This document shows positions 10,401 through 18,806 of a stretch of 64,000 bases of DNA, in pieces (within the stretch, counting starts at the first letter, position 1; each line of letters starts with the position of its first letter). Source of the DNA: S015-6 sp964384945 (GTDB lineage: Bacteria; Desulfobacterota; DSWW01); the NCBI GenBank assembly GCA_964384945.1, contig CAYLMK010000008.1:170040-234039 (forward strand), read 5' to 3'. The notes beneath the pieces are model-generated. The model was given only the letters and a program-made list of their open reading frames with translations, ran no database searches and had not been told where the DNA came from. The position numbers and the translations under genes were made by a program.

Positions 10401-13400
10401 CGAAGCATCGAGCACGCGGGCCGGATCGAGGCCGCGTCCGGCGGGGTGAGCCTCATTGCGGAGGGAACCGGGCCGGGCGAAGGCATTTTCCTGAGGGGCG
10501 GATCCGAGATCCTGGTTCGCGGCAGCGAGGATGCCCCGGGGGGCCGCGTGGGTCTGCGTGCGGACGCAGGGCCGGTGGTGATCGAGGAGGCCGCCGAGAT
10601 CGACGTATCCGCCGGAGAGCAGGGCGACGCGGGTCTCGTTGACGTGAGGTCGGCCGAGGGACGGGTCGCCCTCGACGGAGAGATACGGGGCCGCGCAAAC
10701 GGGGGTCAGGGAGGGTCCTTCTCGCTGGATTCGAAGCGGATCGAAAACTTCTCCGCGATCAACGCCCTTCTCGGGCAGGGCGGGTTCACCGGCGAGGTGG
10801 GCCTGCGGGCCCGTGAAGGCGATGTCTCGATCGGCGCGCAGGATGCGGTCCGGGCGAGCGCCTTCGAACTTGTGGCCGACTCCGGTGCGATCGATGTGTA
10901 CGGCAGGGTCGACTCGGGGGGAGCGGAAGGCGGCGGGAGCGTTTCCCTGGCTGCCGGCGGCGGCCTCCACCTTCATGCAGGCAGCGCGATCGACGCGCAA
11001 GGGTCGGGGGCCGGGACACAGGGCGGTATGGTTTGCCTGGGTTCCGCAAGCGGCATCCTGAACCTTGCGGAGGGGTCGTCGATCGATGTGTCGGGCGGGC
11101 GGGGGGGAGAGGTCCGGCTTCGCGCCCTGCGCGAGGGGACCGGGGTGAAGATGGATCTCGACGGGGCCGTGATCGGCGCCTCGCAGGTGGTGGCCGAGGC
11201 GGTGAAGGTCTACACGGACGATTCGATCGACGCTTCCGAGATCCTTCCGGCAACGGTATCGGCCGCTGGGGGTGTCTACTGGAGCGAAACCTCGGAGTAT
11301 ATGGATCACGCGGCGGCGATTGTCGAGGGCCTCGTCCGCGGGCCGGGCGAAGGAGCCGGGTTGAGCCTGGTCGGGTGCGACCCCGGGGCCTTCCACTTCG
11401 TGCCCGGCATCGAGGTCCGCAGCGAGGGGGATCTCGCGCTCGATGCCGCGTGGGATCTCGCGAGCGCAACCGGATCCGACGGAGGGCTCGACTGGCGGTT
11501 CGGGGAGGCGGGCGAGCCGGGCATCCTCACGCTACGGGCGGCGGGCGACCTGGCTTTGAACGGGAATATTCTGGACCGTCCCACCCCGGAGATGGATCTG
11601 CCGGGAAGCGCCGGTCCGGACTCCTGGGGGCTCACCCTCGTGGCGGGCGCGGATCTCGAGAGCGCCGACCCGCTGGCCGTGCGTCCCGGAACCGGCGACC
11701 TGGTCGTGCCGGACGGCAGGGCGGTGTACACCGAAAGCGGGCCGGTACGGTTTGCGTCGGGGGGGCGGACCAGCATCGGGTCGGCCGGTTCGTATTCCAT
11801 GTCCAAAGGCCTGGTCAAATACAATCTGGCCACCTATGACGGAAGGATCCAGGGCAGGGTGGGCGGCGACCTGGAGATCCGGGGAGGCGCGATCCAGTCC
11901 GCTGCCGGTGATATCTCGATCGAGGTCGGCAACGATCTCCTCCTCGGGACGAGCAAGCTGGGCTCGATCCGGACCCTGGGTGAGAGGCCGTCCGACAACC
12001 TGTGGAACGAGCCCCCTCGGTACTGGGAGTACTCGGGCGGCGGGGACATTTCGCTGCGGGTGGAGGGGTCGGTCAACGGCCTGATCGACCGGAGCGCCTG
12101 GGATCGCGTCTACACGCAGCCTGTCACGGCCTGGGCGGCCAACTACGAGGACTTCACAGGGAACGCCACCCGGGGCCTCGCCACGATGGGGGGCGGGGAC
12201 CTGAGCGTGGTGGCGGGCGGGGGTTTCTACTGCCAGGCCGCGACCTTCGGCAAGGGGGATCTGCGGGTTCTTTCCGGAGGCAACGTGAACGGCCGCTTCC
12301 TGGTCAGCGACGGCCGGGGCGACATCACGTCCATGGGCGATTTCGGTACGGGCATCGCGAACACGCCGATCGAGGCCGGTGACGCCCGGATCCGGGTCAC
12401 GGCCCAGGGGTCCCTTCATCTGGGCACGGTCATCAACCCGACCCTGACGGCCGCCGGGCTCACCGGGGAGGCCCAGTGGAACTGCTCGTACGGCGAAGCT
12501 TCGGGCATCGAGCTGGTCGCGCGCACCGGCGACGTGCTGCTCACCGGCGACAGCGCGTTCCTCGCGCTTCAGGCGAACCTCGAACTGGAGAGGCTCCTTC
12601 CGCCGAACGTGAGGATATCGGCCGGACGCGACGTCCTCCTGATGGATCAGTTCCTCGTCATGCCGTCCCGGCAGGGGAATGCCGAAATAGAGGCGGGCCG
12701 CGACATTCGCGGGGTGGGCGAGGTGGAGGGACGGCGGTGGTCCGAGATTCATGTTTCGGATGCGGAACCGTCCGAGGTCTTCGGGAATCACGACGGGGAG
12801 TTCTCGAACACGCGCAGCGCGATCCTCGGCAAGCTCAAGAGGGGCCATGCGAAGCCTGAGCCTGCATCCGGGGAGTCCCTGCCGTTCGAGATGCAAGCGG
12901 GCCGGGACATTCGAGACCTCTCGATCCTGCCGTCGAGGCGGGCGGACATCACGGCGGGCCGGGACATCCGGAACGTTTACTACAATGGCCAGAACCTCCG
13001 CCCCACGGACGAGACCAGAATGGAGGCAGGCCGGGACATCGCCTTTCTGCCCACTGCGTATCACAACGACAAGAACATCTTTCTCGGCGTCGAGCACGGC
13101 GGGCCGGGGAGCCTGTTCGTCCAGGCGGGCAATTCCATCGAGCTGGGAAGCAGCCGGGGAATCCAGTCCGTGGCGAACTTCTACAACCCGGTCCTGGCCA
13201 AGAAGGGAAGCGACCTGATCGTGGTCGCCGGCTATTCCGCGGAATTCGACAAGGGCAAGGTCGAGAGGTTCTTCGACGGCCTCCGTGAGGCCGGGGTCGA
13301 GTACAGCACGCTGCTGGCGCAGGGAGAAGTGGAGCGGGCGGAACAGAGGGTGGAGGAGGCCCGGCGCGATCTCATCGGGCCCCTGCTCGGCGGCGCAAGG

Positions 13401-14231
13401 GCCGGAATCGGCGAGGGACAGGTCAATATGCTCGGCTCCCAGATCAACGGCGCGGGCGAGGACTCGCGCATCTTGCTCCTGGCCAAGGGGGACGTGAACG
13501 TGGGAAGGACCGTCTCCTCGGGGGAAGGGAAGAAGAACTCGGGGATTTACACGGCCGCCGGGGGCGCCATCGACATCTTCTCCGGGGGCGATCTGAACGT
13601 GAACGAATCGAGGGTGATGACCTTCCGGGGCGGGAACATCACGGCGTGGGCGGATTACGGAAACATCAACGCCGGCAGGGGCTCCAAGACCGCCATCAGC
13701 ACCGAGGAGCCCAAGGCGGAGCTGGATGAGGACGGAGAGATCGTGGGCGTCACCTTTGAGCCTCCCGCAGTGGGGAGCGGCATCCGTACTCTGACCTATG
13801 ACCCGGACGGCATCGAGGGGCCGAGGGTCGCTCCCGCACCCGGGGATGTCTACCTTTTCGCCCCGCGGGGCGAGATCGACGCAGGGGAGGCCGGCATCTC
13901 CGGTTCGCGGGTCGTCCTGGGCGCGACCGAGGTCGTCAATGCGCAGAACATCCAGTTCTCGCAGGGCTCTGTCGGCGTCCCGTCGGGCTCCGAGGGAGCG
14001 GCCAGCCTGGGCGCCCTTGCCGGGGCCGGAAGCCTCACGGAGACGAGCAAGATGGGAGAAGAGGCGACGCTCGGCTCGGCCAAGGAGCGTTTTCAGGACG
14101 GCGGCGCGGAGTTGGCCGATGCCCTCCAGCCACGATGGATCGATGTGCAGGTGGTCGATTTTCTGGAACCGTCGACGGGACCCACTCCGCAGGAAGACGA
14201 GCAGAAATACAAGAAAGACGGGCAGGGATGA
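4431..14231 (+). CDS. Giant TpsA exoprotein, filamentous-haemagglutinin-like
   Basis: A 3266-aa secreted protein. A signal peptide (about 1-34) is followed by a TPS secretion domain (about 42-200) with the hallmark RVFLINQNGILFGPGSRVD; the usual NPNG motif is NQNG here (Asn141). The long middle is made of beta-helix-type repeats rich in Gly, Asp and Ala, such as 'IDVSGG' and 'LxLEAGRxxxxG'. The last several hundred residues contain repeated AGRDI motifs (near residues 2750-2870) and a stretch resembling DUF3739 of large filamentous haemagglutinin-like proteins. It has no obvious C-terminal toxin domain, so an adhesin, biofilm or scaffold role is more likely than contact-dependent inhibition. 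GGAAGGA lies upstream of the ATG. The stop overlaps the next start (ATGA). Confidence 0.92.
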   Translation: MHRWNDGNRPWRPRIACLLCFLIATAQPAGYALGDGPSIPGFHGAVPKTTAVPSSHSLPAVRNVVQGVSAIEQPAENRLIVRQDQKRAIVEWDSFDIGEQAWTHFDQKGNADWAALNRIYDRNPSRIYGRLTSDGRVFLINQNGILFGPGSRVDVGSLTASALNLRDQDFQDNLNRFRAENYTDPDSPANLEASVVNAGAITTGTGGSVFLIAPSVANEGSIDSPTGQIGLAAGEEVTIVPTPDAQKRLARIVDVRTGGAPGEAVNGPAGQLAADSGLVGMYGKVVNQQGLVRSVRTLQRGGNIELCAAEKVVTGKDSRTLSPVSDSEEAIVGATFQPSRVSLWGLSLDSSDPTVPRAPAKTIEHCGTIEAPSGVVTLKAEDRVYLENGSRIDVGGLWVDRPAEKNLVKTQLNSVELADDFGQKEGVLRGGTISFNAREGSAIGHVEGALATEAKTAREMSTQGGTIEISSTAFGSGELIVKEGAELDFSGGGFSYGKGHADTTMLRSGLQVYDVSEAPQWVRYDAILGLHEKRHERYGVLESFEGVYYGGAAPLRQYWAAHIEGEDAGTLKLDARTLVLDGRMDGSVGRGIFQTEEGDPEDEYGFRTARGLREPRGGKLQIGSSSGSSIDEIDFMVGEIVVKRDVAPLPRSFEADDAVPDRFPGDENLAATQFPGCDGAHEPVPVKTSYLSAEKLSSSGLSEVSLATNTRIKIDPDASISLPAGGTFAATANSIVHEGELSVPAGIVSFTVKDNFTTFETILLGANEGEANPHYVPYEHKGRILFADGSRLTAAGERIDNAFAGVGTVDELRAGRVDGGLVRVGDETGFGEGIVIRSGAMLDVSGGFEIAPEGTVSGGDAGRLELQALRIRADGDLRGHALAGSEGGSLVLHAGEITVAPAGGTVDRQAPEHLIVTDDLLDKTGFSHVTLRAQEGVTVAQDAVFSPSRARLADPLSGNAVPAGSLGENVYALSGEAVFPEGEWVELPPEFAGDSSLTLQAGRLVERGIFKPEPNLEAEAVVEAGARLEVWPEGEIGVEGPLVRIAGVLEARSGSVSAVAGEGDLTVMQGGGILAAGYNMPQTNALARGLRVNYTPVAAGSIALEAEKGNVVLEPGSLVDVSGSEPVRVLLQQPDGSLAVAYVAGDPGTIDLASFGDTALNGTLRGFGSLEGVRGGTLVLRKTDTHAGMTLEERDLERYLSSGFDSLAFESWSSLGFAGSMNLEVGRSLTLDAPRILGTNDRTVALRAPWVRLANSYAPSKAQGVGGEAVLSLSAGRLDVEGDVLMSGFREVRLEALEDIRLSEKKTTGGGLTVWSGRLATSGDLTLEAARVYPTTLADFSLQARGTADGEGVRRGGTLTILPSGQSDPGPIYSAGGTLVLEADVIDHRGVLAAPMGEVILCRAVQKGIDAEGSEVAAYLPAERVLLAEGSAIRTAGDLPVNYGTLVEYGTFWNVLNKQTQQVDIPVQAAPARSVSIHGDHVAIEDGSSVDVSGGGSVFAYGFQPGDIQGTADPLKRSGQYVILPDNSVVLPGEAVYLTGSTGVPEGTYSLLPEEFAFLPGALILRDLGAATAKDANVRSEEGYEVVAGYRTVSGTSVRSPEMRSYTVRAAADVLREGHFDVREFAAAAGGDVTINGATTVLNGRVVGRPTPGGEGGRLALGGVGVVYGPVRPEDLTGKLYIDSRSFRAEGFEDVQLGIQESTDWVTLQGGGILQANNVTLSAREAITLESESQIHAQEAARLETKDGRITIGQEALVHAGDEVGLDASEIDLQGDIRVDRSSLRVSGSKIYVATGKAPDDAYGDGLYLDERIWGRFSDIAHVTLASRSDLLFLDGLEMKVEEELNIDAARIAGMGLEAGETVALESPNLRLLNSGGSPAGADLSGSGLLALRADAVSVGHGEILVDGFSGLSIRSEGDLVFQGDGSLHTAGNLRIDAARVTVSPYQDASTSYENADFLVSAGNGSITIAGSGGTPGSRLAPGGHLEMRARSIEHAGRIEAASGGVSLIAEGTGPGEGIFLRGGSEILVRGSEDAPGGRVGLRADAGPVVIEEAAEIDVSAGEQGDAGLVDVRSAEGRVALDGEIRGRANGGQGGSFSLDSKRIENFSAINALLGQGGFTGEVGLRAREGDVSIGAQDAVRASAFELVADSGAIDVYGRVDSGGAEGGGSVSLAAGGGLHLHAGSAIDAQGSGAGTQGGMVCLGSASGILNLAEGSSIDVSGGRGGEVRLRALREGTGVKMDLDGAVIGASQVVAEAVKVYTDDSIDASEILPATVSAAGGVYWSETSEYMDHAAAIVEGLVRGPGEGAGLSLVGCDPGAFHFVPGIEVRSEGDLALDAAWDLASATGSDGGLDWRFGEAGEPGILTLRAAGDLALNGNILDRPTPEMDLPGSAGPDSWGLTLVAGADLESADPLAVRPGTGDLVVPDGRAVYTESGPVRFASGGRTSIGSAGSYSMSKGLVKYNLATYDGRIQGRVGGDLEIRGGAIQSAAGDISIEVGNDLLLGTSKLGSIRTLGERPSDNLWNEPPRYWEYSGGGDISLRVEGSVNGLIDRSAWDRVYTQPVTAWAANYEDFTGNATRGLATMGGGDLSVVAGGGFYCQAATFGKGDLRVLSGGNVNGRFLVSDGRGDITSMGDFGTGIANTPIEAGDARIRVTAQGSLHLGTVINPTLTAAGLTGEAQWNCSYGEASGIELVARTGDVLLTGDSAFLALQANLELERLLPPNVRISAGRDVLLMDQFLVMPSRQGNAEIEAGRDIRGVGEVEGRRWSEIHVSDAEPSEVFGNHDGEFSNTRSAILGKLKRGHAKPEPASGESLPFEMQAGRDIRDLSILPSRRADITAGRDIRNVYYNGQNLRPTDETRMEAGRDIAFLPTAYHNDKNIFLGVEHGGPGSLFVQAGNSIELGSSRGIQSVANFYNPVLAKKGSDLIVVAGYSAEFDKGKVERFFDGLREAGVEYSTLLAQGEVERAEQRVEEARRDLIGPLLGGARAGIGEGQVNMLGSQINGAGEDSRILLLAKGDVNVGRTVSSGEGKKNSGIYTAAGGAIDIFSGGDLNVNESRVMTFRGGNITAWADYGNINAGRGSKTAISTEEPKAELDEDGEIVGVTFEPPAVGSGIRTLTYDPDGIEGPRVAPAPGDVYLFAPRGEIDAGEAGISGSRVVLGATEVVNAQNIQFSQGSVGVPSGSEGAASLGALAGAGSLTETSKMGEEATLGSAKERFQDGGAELADALQPRWIDVQVVDFLEPSTGPTPQEDEQKYKKDGQG

Positions 14232-16033
14232 GAGAGAAAAGCGAAAAGAAGATGTCGGGGTTTTTCGGTGGTCTGACGGCCATTCTCGTTCTGGCTGCGG
14301 TGTTGGCGTGTGTCTCCACGGCGCATGCCTGGTGGGACGAGAAGTGGCAGTACCGGGTGAAGATCGGTTTCGACACAACTGCGGCCGGCGCGGACATCGG
14401 GGAGAATCTGAGCGACTTCCCGCTTCTCGTCCGGCTGCACGCGGGTAACTTCAACTTCTCGAACGCGAAGAACAGCGGGGAGGACATCCGGTTCGTCAGC
14501 TCCGACGATACCCTCGTGCTCAAACACCATATCGAGATGTTCGACCCCATCGACGAGATCGCCATCCTGTGGGTCAAGCTGCCCCGGCTTTCCGGGGATA
14601 CGAACCAGGAATTCATCTGGATGTACTACGGCTTCGAGGAGGCCAAGGGCGGGCAGGACGGCAAGGGTACCTACGATGTGGACGAACTCCTCGTTTACCA
14701 CTTTGCCGATACAGAGGGCGCTCCCAGGGACGAGACAGGCTACAAGAACGACGCCTCGAGCTTTTCGGGGGCCCTCGGCCTGCCCGCCGTGATCGGAAAC
14801 GGGGTCACCCTGAACGGCCCGGGGGATCGAATCGTCGTCCCCGCCTCCCCTTCCCTCACCCTCTCCGCCGGCTTCACCTTCTCGGCCTGGATCCGCATGG
14901 CCGGTCCGCAGGAGGACGCCTACCTCTTCTCCCGGGAGGCGGGGGATCGGGCGATCGTCATCGGGGTCGACCGGACGCGGGCCTACTATCGAATCGTCTA
15001 CGACAAGGAGCCGGTGATCGTCGCGGAAGAGGCCGCCGACATCCCCCTGGGAAGCTGGCATCTTCTCACCGTCACCGCCGAACCGAAGGGCCGCGTCACC
15101 CTGTACCTGGACGGGCTTGAAATGTATTTCGACGACCTGCCCGGAGGTCTGCCGGACCTGCCGAGCGATATCGTCATCGGCGACTCGAATCAGGGCGGGC
15201 ATCCCTTTGTCGGAGACCTCGATGAGGTGCGGATCGCCGGCCTTCCCAGGTCCGCAAGCTGGCTGAAGGCCGCCCACGTGAACCAGGGTCCCGAGGCGAC
15301 CCTGCCCTCGTACGGGCTCGAAGAGCTGAGCCCCAAAGGCGGGCTTCCGATCTTCTACCTGAAGACCATCGTCCAGAACATTTCGCTGGACGGCTGGGTC
15401 ATCATCGGTCTGCTGATCCTGATGAGCATCCTGAGCTGGCTGATCTTCGTGAGCAAGGCGATCTTTCTCTGGCTGGCCGACAGGGAGAACGAAGTCTTTC
15501 TGGAGGCGTTCGAAGACCTGACCGACCTGGTCGCCCTGGACGAGAAGGCCGATGCGTTTCAGAACTCGACGCTCTACCGGGTCTACCATGCGGGGTGCAG
15601 GAAACTGAAGGCATCGTTCGGGAACCCGGGCTCCGAGGGGAGGCGGAAGGTTCTCACGCCCAGGGAGATGAATTCGCTCCGGGCGGAGCTTGAAAAGGGT
15701 TTCATCGACGAGAGCCAGAGGCTCAATTCCTGGCTGGTCGTCCTGACGATGGCGATTGCGGGTGGGCCGTTCCTGGGCCTCCTGGGCACCGTGTGGGGCG
15801 TCATGAACACCTTTGCGGCCATGGCCGAGGCCGGCGAGGCCAACATCATGGCCATCGCGCCGGGCGTGGCCTCCGCCCTGTCGACCACCGTCTTCGGGCT
15901 GATCGTGGCCATCCCGGCCCTGTTCACCTACAACTACCTGACCGTGAAGATCCGGAACCTGTCCGTTGAGACGAATGTCTTCCTGGATCAGTTCGCGCTC
16001 AGGGTGGACGAGGCGTACGGAGGCGAGGCATGA
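14228..16033 (+). CDS. ExbB/TolQ-type proton channel fused to DUF2341 and LamG-like exodomains
   Basis: A 601-aa fusion. It begins with a signal-type segment ending AHA before WWDEKWQYR, and continues with a DUF2341 domain (about 35-150; DFPLLVRL, WVKLP, FIWMYYG). A concanavalin/LamG-like domain follows (about 170-345; FTFSAWIRM, GSWHLLTVTAEPKGRVTLYLDG). The C-terminal 210 residues are a MotA/TolQ/ExbB channel. It has a first membrane helix at about 388-412 and the conserved helices GGPFLGLLGTVWGVMNTF and PGVASALSTTVFGLIVAIPAL. The start at 14228 forms ATGA with the tpsA stop, suggesting translational coupling. It should form the proton channel with the ExbD encoded next; the periplasmic domains may bind glycan or the secreted protein (inference). 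Confidence 0.9.
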   Translation: MREKSEKKMSGFFGGLTAILVLAAVLACVSTAHAWWDEKWQYRVKIGFDTTAAGADIGENLSDFPLLVRLHAGNFNFSNAKNSGEDIRFVSSDDTLVLKHHIEMFDPIDEIAILWVKLPRLSGDTNQEFIWMYYGFEEAKGGQDGKGTYDVDELLVYHFADTEGAPRDETGYKNDASSFSGALGLPAVIGNGVTLNGPGDRIVVPASPSLTLSAGFTFSAWIRMAGPQEDAYLFSREAGDRAIVIGVDRTRAYYRIVYDKEPVIVAEEAADIPLGSWHLLTVTAEPKGRVTLYLDGLEMYFDDLPGGLPDLPSDIVIGDSNQGGHPFVGDLDEVRIAGLPRSASWLKAAHVNQGPEATLPSYGLEELSPKGGLPIFYLKTIVQNISLDGWVIIGLLILMSILSWLIFVSKAIFLWLADRENEVFLEAFEDLTDLVALDEKADAFQNSTLYRVYHAGCRKLKASFGNPGSEGRRKVLTPREMNSLRAELEKGFIDESQRLNSWLVVLTMAIAGGPFLGLLGTVWGVMNTFAAMAEAGEANIMAIAPGVASALSTTVFGLIVAIPALFTYNYLTVKIRNLSVETNVFLDQFALRVDEAYGGEA

Positions 16034-16437
16034 GAAAGGATCTTTTCGAGGGGGCCATCTACGACCAGATCAATGTGACCCCGCTTCTCGACCTGGCCTG
16101 GACCCTGCTGGTCGTGTTCATCATCGTGGTCACGGCGGCCATCCAGGGGATCCGGGTGGATCTGCCCAAGGCCAGCAAGGCGCCCACCCTGACGAAACCA
16201 AAGACCAAGGCCATCTCGATCCAGGCGGATGGCCAGATCTTTCTGGATGCCTACCCCGTCACGATCGAAGAACTCGAAATGCGGCTGCGTCAATATCAGG
16301 CCGTCGAGCCGAGCTTCCCGGTCGTGCTCAAGGGCGACGGCAAGACCTACTATCAAAGCGTGGTTTCGGTTCTGGATGTGCTGCAGGAACTCGAGATCAC
16401 CCAGGTGGGCCTGGTCACGCAGGCCTTGGTCAAATGA
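16030..16437 (+). CDS. exbD: ExbD/TolR family proton-channel subunit
   Basis: A 135-aa protein with a short cytoplasmic N-terminus, one membrane helix and a periplasmic domain. Asp21 in NVTPLLDLAWTLLVV matches the essential membrane aspartate of ExbD/TolR. Its ATG overlaps the stop of the ExbB fusion (ATGA), so the two subunits are probably made in a coupled way. With the upstream channel and the downstream TonB-like protein it completes an energy-transducing complex that uses the proton motive force. Confidence 0.93.
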   Translation: MRKDLFEGAIYDQINVTPLLDLAWTLLVVFIIVVTAAIQGIRVDLPKASKAPTLTKPKTKAISIQADGQIFLDAYPVTIEELEMRLRQYQAVEPSFPVVLKGDGKTYYQSVVSVLDVLQELEITQVGLVTQALVK

Positions 16438-16531
16438 AGGAAGACCCGAAGAGCGGGTTCAGGGTTCAGGGACCAGGATGCCCAAGCCACCCGCGTAGGG
16501 ATTCAAGAGCCAATTGGAAGGAGGCCAAGAG

Positions 16532-17218
16532 ATGGGCAGGAGAAGAAAGAGATCCTCTGCAGCCAAGGTCTGGGCCTTTTCCGGGCTGGTTGCCCTCCTC
16601 GTCCTGTGCGTGGGGTTTTTCGGTATCAGGGCGTTTCTGAAGGATCTGGGGCCTCAGAAGAAACGGAACATGCATTTCGTCATGCTGCAGCCTCCCCCTC
16701 CTCCGAGGATCAAAGAGAAGCCGCCGGAACCGGAAGAGAAGAAGCCGGAGATCAAGACCCCCGAGGAGCAGATCCCCGAGGACACGCAGGACCAGGCAAA
16801 GGAGGAGGCACCGCCCGGCGAAGAACTCGGGCTCGATGCGGACGGCTCGTCGGGATCCGATGCCTTCGGGCTCAAGGCCAAGAAGGGCGGGCGGCCTCTG
16901 ATCGGAGGGGACGAGGGCCGCAATGCCCTTCTCAGGCGGTATGCCTGGTACACCCAGATCATCCAGGAGGAGATCCGGAACAAGGTCCGGAAACACATGG
17001 AACACAACGGCGGCATCCCGGAGGGCAACTTCCAGACACTGGTCGAGATCGAGCTCGACGAACAGGGAACGGTCGTCGACTTCCGGATCCGGGGACTCTC
17101 CGGAAACACCCGGATGGATCGAGCCGTGCAGGAGGTCCTGCCGGCGGCCCGCATTGGTGAACCCCCTCCGCACGGAATGCCGAGGGCCATGAAGATCAAG
17201 ATATCCTCCCGCGGCTGA
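16532..17218 (+). CDS. TonB-like energy transducer
   Basis: A 228-aa protein: basic N-terminus, one membrane helix (about 13-33), a proline-rich and Lys/Glu-rich spacer (PPPPPRIKEKPPEPEEKKPE) of the kind that spans the periplasm, and a C-terminal TonB/TolA-type domain (about 130-228; LVEIELDEQGTVVDFRIRGLSG). The ATG at 16532 is chosen because GGAAGGAGG ends 7 bases before it; an upstream TTG has no comparable site. It lies 94 bases after exbD. By context it should couple the ExbB/ExbD motor to an outer-membrane partner, perhaps the TpsB or the porin of this operon (inference). Confidence 0.9.
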   Translation: MGRRRKRSSAAKVWAFSGLVALLVLCVGFFGIRAFLKDLGPQKKRNMHFVMLQPPPPPRIKEKPPEPEEKKPEIKTPEEQIPEDTQDQAKEEAPPGEELGLDADGSSGSDAFGLKAKKGGRPLIGGDEGRNALLRRYAWYTQIIQEEIRNKVRKHMEHNGGIPEGNFQTLVEIELDEQGTVVDFRIRGLSGNTRMDRAVQEVLPAARIGEPPPHGMPRAMKIKISSRG

Positions 17219-17273
17219 ACCGGACGCATCGGGTCATGCCGCAGGTGCCACCCCTCGCCATCGGAGACTGGAC

Positions 17274-18764
17274 ATGCGGGTTCCACTGAAGCGGATTGCA
17301 GTGATCACGGCGGCGGCGTTCTTCCTTCATTTCGGCGAGGCCTCCTGCGAAGAAGAGGCGCAGGCCGGCAACTTGGAGGGGATCGAGGCCCTGATCGATC
17401 TTTTGAGGCAGAAAGGGATCATCAACGACCAGGAGGCCCGGGATCTCATCGACAGAAGCAAGCAGGGGGCTCGAATCGAGCAGGAGGAGGCGGAGAAGTC
17501 CAAGACCGAGCTCAAGGAAGAAGTTCGCAACGAGGTCGTCGAGGACCTGAAAGAGGACGTCGCCCTGCAGACCCGGCAGGATCTGGAGGAAGCGGTTCCG
17601 GAATGGACGCGCAGGATCGTCTGGGGCGGGGATATGCGCCTGCGCTATGAAGGGGATTTCTTCGACTGCGATAACGCCGTTCTGCTCGACCCGGCCAACC
17701 CCACCGAGATCCTCAATACGCAGACCGGCAGGAACCGGTTCCGTTACCGCGCTCGCTTCGGCCTGAAGGCCGACGTGAACGAGCAGGTCCTCCTGGGCCT
17801 TCGGCTGGCTACGGGGAACATCGACGACCCGGTGTCCACGAACCAGACCCTGGGGGACTTCCTGCAAAATGACAACATCGCGATGGAACTGGCCTATCTC
17901 CGGTGGAAGCCCCTGTCCGAGGTCGTCGCATGGGGCGGGCGATTCCCCAACCCGTGGTTCCACACCAACCTGCTCTGGGACCCGGACCTGAACTTCGAGG
18001 GTGCGGCCCTTCAGCTCAACGTCCCGCTGGTCGACCGACTCAGGGGATTCCTCACCGGAGGCGCCCTGCCGCTTCAGGAAGTGGAGTTTTCCAAGAAGGA
18101 CAAGTGGCTCTTTGCAGGCCAGGGTGGCATGGAGTGGATCCCGGTGCGGGGTCTGAGCGCTCGATTCGGTGCGGCCTATTACGATTTCACGAACTCGGTG
18201 GGCATCGTGAACGACCCGCAGCAGCCGGGCGAGACGGACTGGACCGCGCCCGGCTATCAGCAAAAGGGAAACACCCTGATGGACATCGATCCGTCGTCGG
18301 CCATCAAGACCGCCTATGCCTCGGACTTCAACGAGCTCGATTTCCTCCTTCAGGTCGATCTGAGCGTGTTCGAACCGGTCCACATCGTCTTCGAGGGCGA
18401 CTATGTGAAGAACCTGGGATTCGATCAGCAGGAGGTCGAAGAGCGAACCGGGATATTGGGTGTGGCTGAGGGGACGGACGGCTTTCAAATAGGCCTCTCC
18501 GTCGGGCATCCCAAGGTTCGGATGCTGGGCGCCTGGAGGGGCTTCTTCTATTACCGGTACCTCGAGGCGGACGCGGTCATGGACGCCTTCACGGAGTCGG
18601 ATTTCCACCTCGGGGGCACGAACGCAAAGGGCTGGATCTTGGGCGGGGAATTCGGGCTGATGAAGAACCTCTGGCTGAGCTCGCGGTGGCTCGCCTCCAA
18701 CGAGATCTGCGGGCCGCCGCTGGCCATCGATGTGTTCCAGTTCGACCTGCGGGCCGAGTTCTAG
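17274..18764 (+). CDS. Putative outer-membrane porin
   Basis: A 496-aa protein with a signal peptide (MRVPLKRIAVITAAAFFLHFGEA), then a helical N-terminal segment of about 90 residues (LIDLLRQKGIINDQEARDLIDR, followed by charged coiled coil). The rest is a beta-barrel region rich in alternating aromatic strands (MRLRYEGDFF, RFRYRARFGLKADV). It ends FDLRAEF with a terminal Phe, the usual outer-membrane signature. The layout resembles the 'putative porin' family found beside TonB/ExbBD genes. It follows the tonB-like gene by 55 bases and probably belongs to the same operon. Substrate unknown. Confidence 0.85.
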   Translation: MRVPLKRIAVITAAAFFLHFGEASCEEEAQAGNLEGIEALIDLLRQKGIINDQEARDLIDRSKQGARIEQEEAEKSKTELKEEVRNEVVEDLKEDVALQTRQDLEEAVPEWTRRIVWGGDMRLRYEGDFFDCDNAVLLDPANPTEILNTQTGRNRFRYRARFGLKADVNEQVLLGLRLATGNIDDPVSTNQTLGDFLQNDNIAMELAYLRWKPLSEVVAWGGRFPNPWFHTNLLWDPDLNFEGAALQLNVPLVDRLRGFLTGGALPLQEVEFSKKDKWLFAGQGGMEWIPVRGLSARFGAAYYDFTNSVGIVNDPQQPGETDWTAPGYQQKGNTLMDIDPSSAIKTAYASDFNELDFLLQVDLSVFEPVHIVFEGDYVKNLGFDQQEVEERTGILGVAEGTDGFQIGLSVGHPKVRMLGAWRGFFYYRYLEADAVMDAFTESDFHLGGTNAKGWILGGEFGLMKNLWLSSRWLASNEICGPPLAIDVFQFDLRAEF

Positions 18765-18806
18765 CGCGGATGAGACCAAAACGGTGAGGACCGGGGGGAA
18801 GGGAAG

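Noticed and set aside
4401..11396. A 2331-aa open frame antisense to the tpsA gene
   Set aside because: It is a shadow of the strong GC-codon bias of tpsA. Its translation is Arg/Pro/Gly/His-rich without domains, and tpsA has clear family features on the other strand.
11532..14378. A 948-aa antisense frame over the 3' half of tpsA
   Set aside because: Same codon-bias shadow; no ribosome site or recognisable domain.
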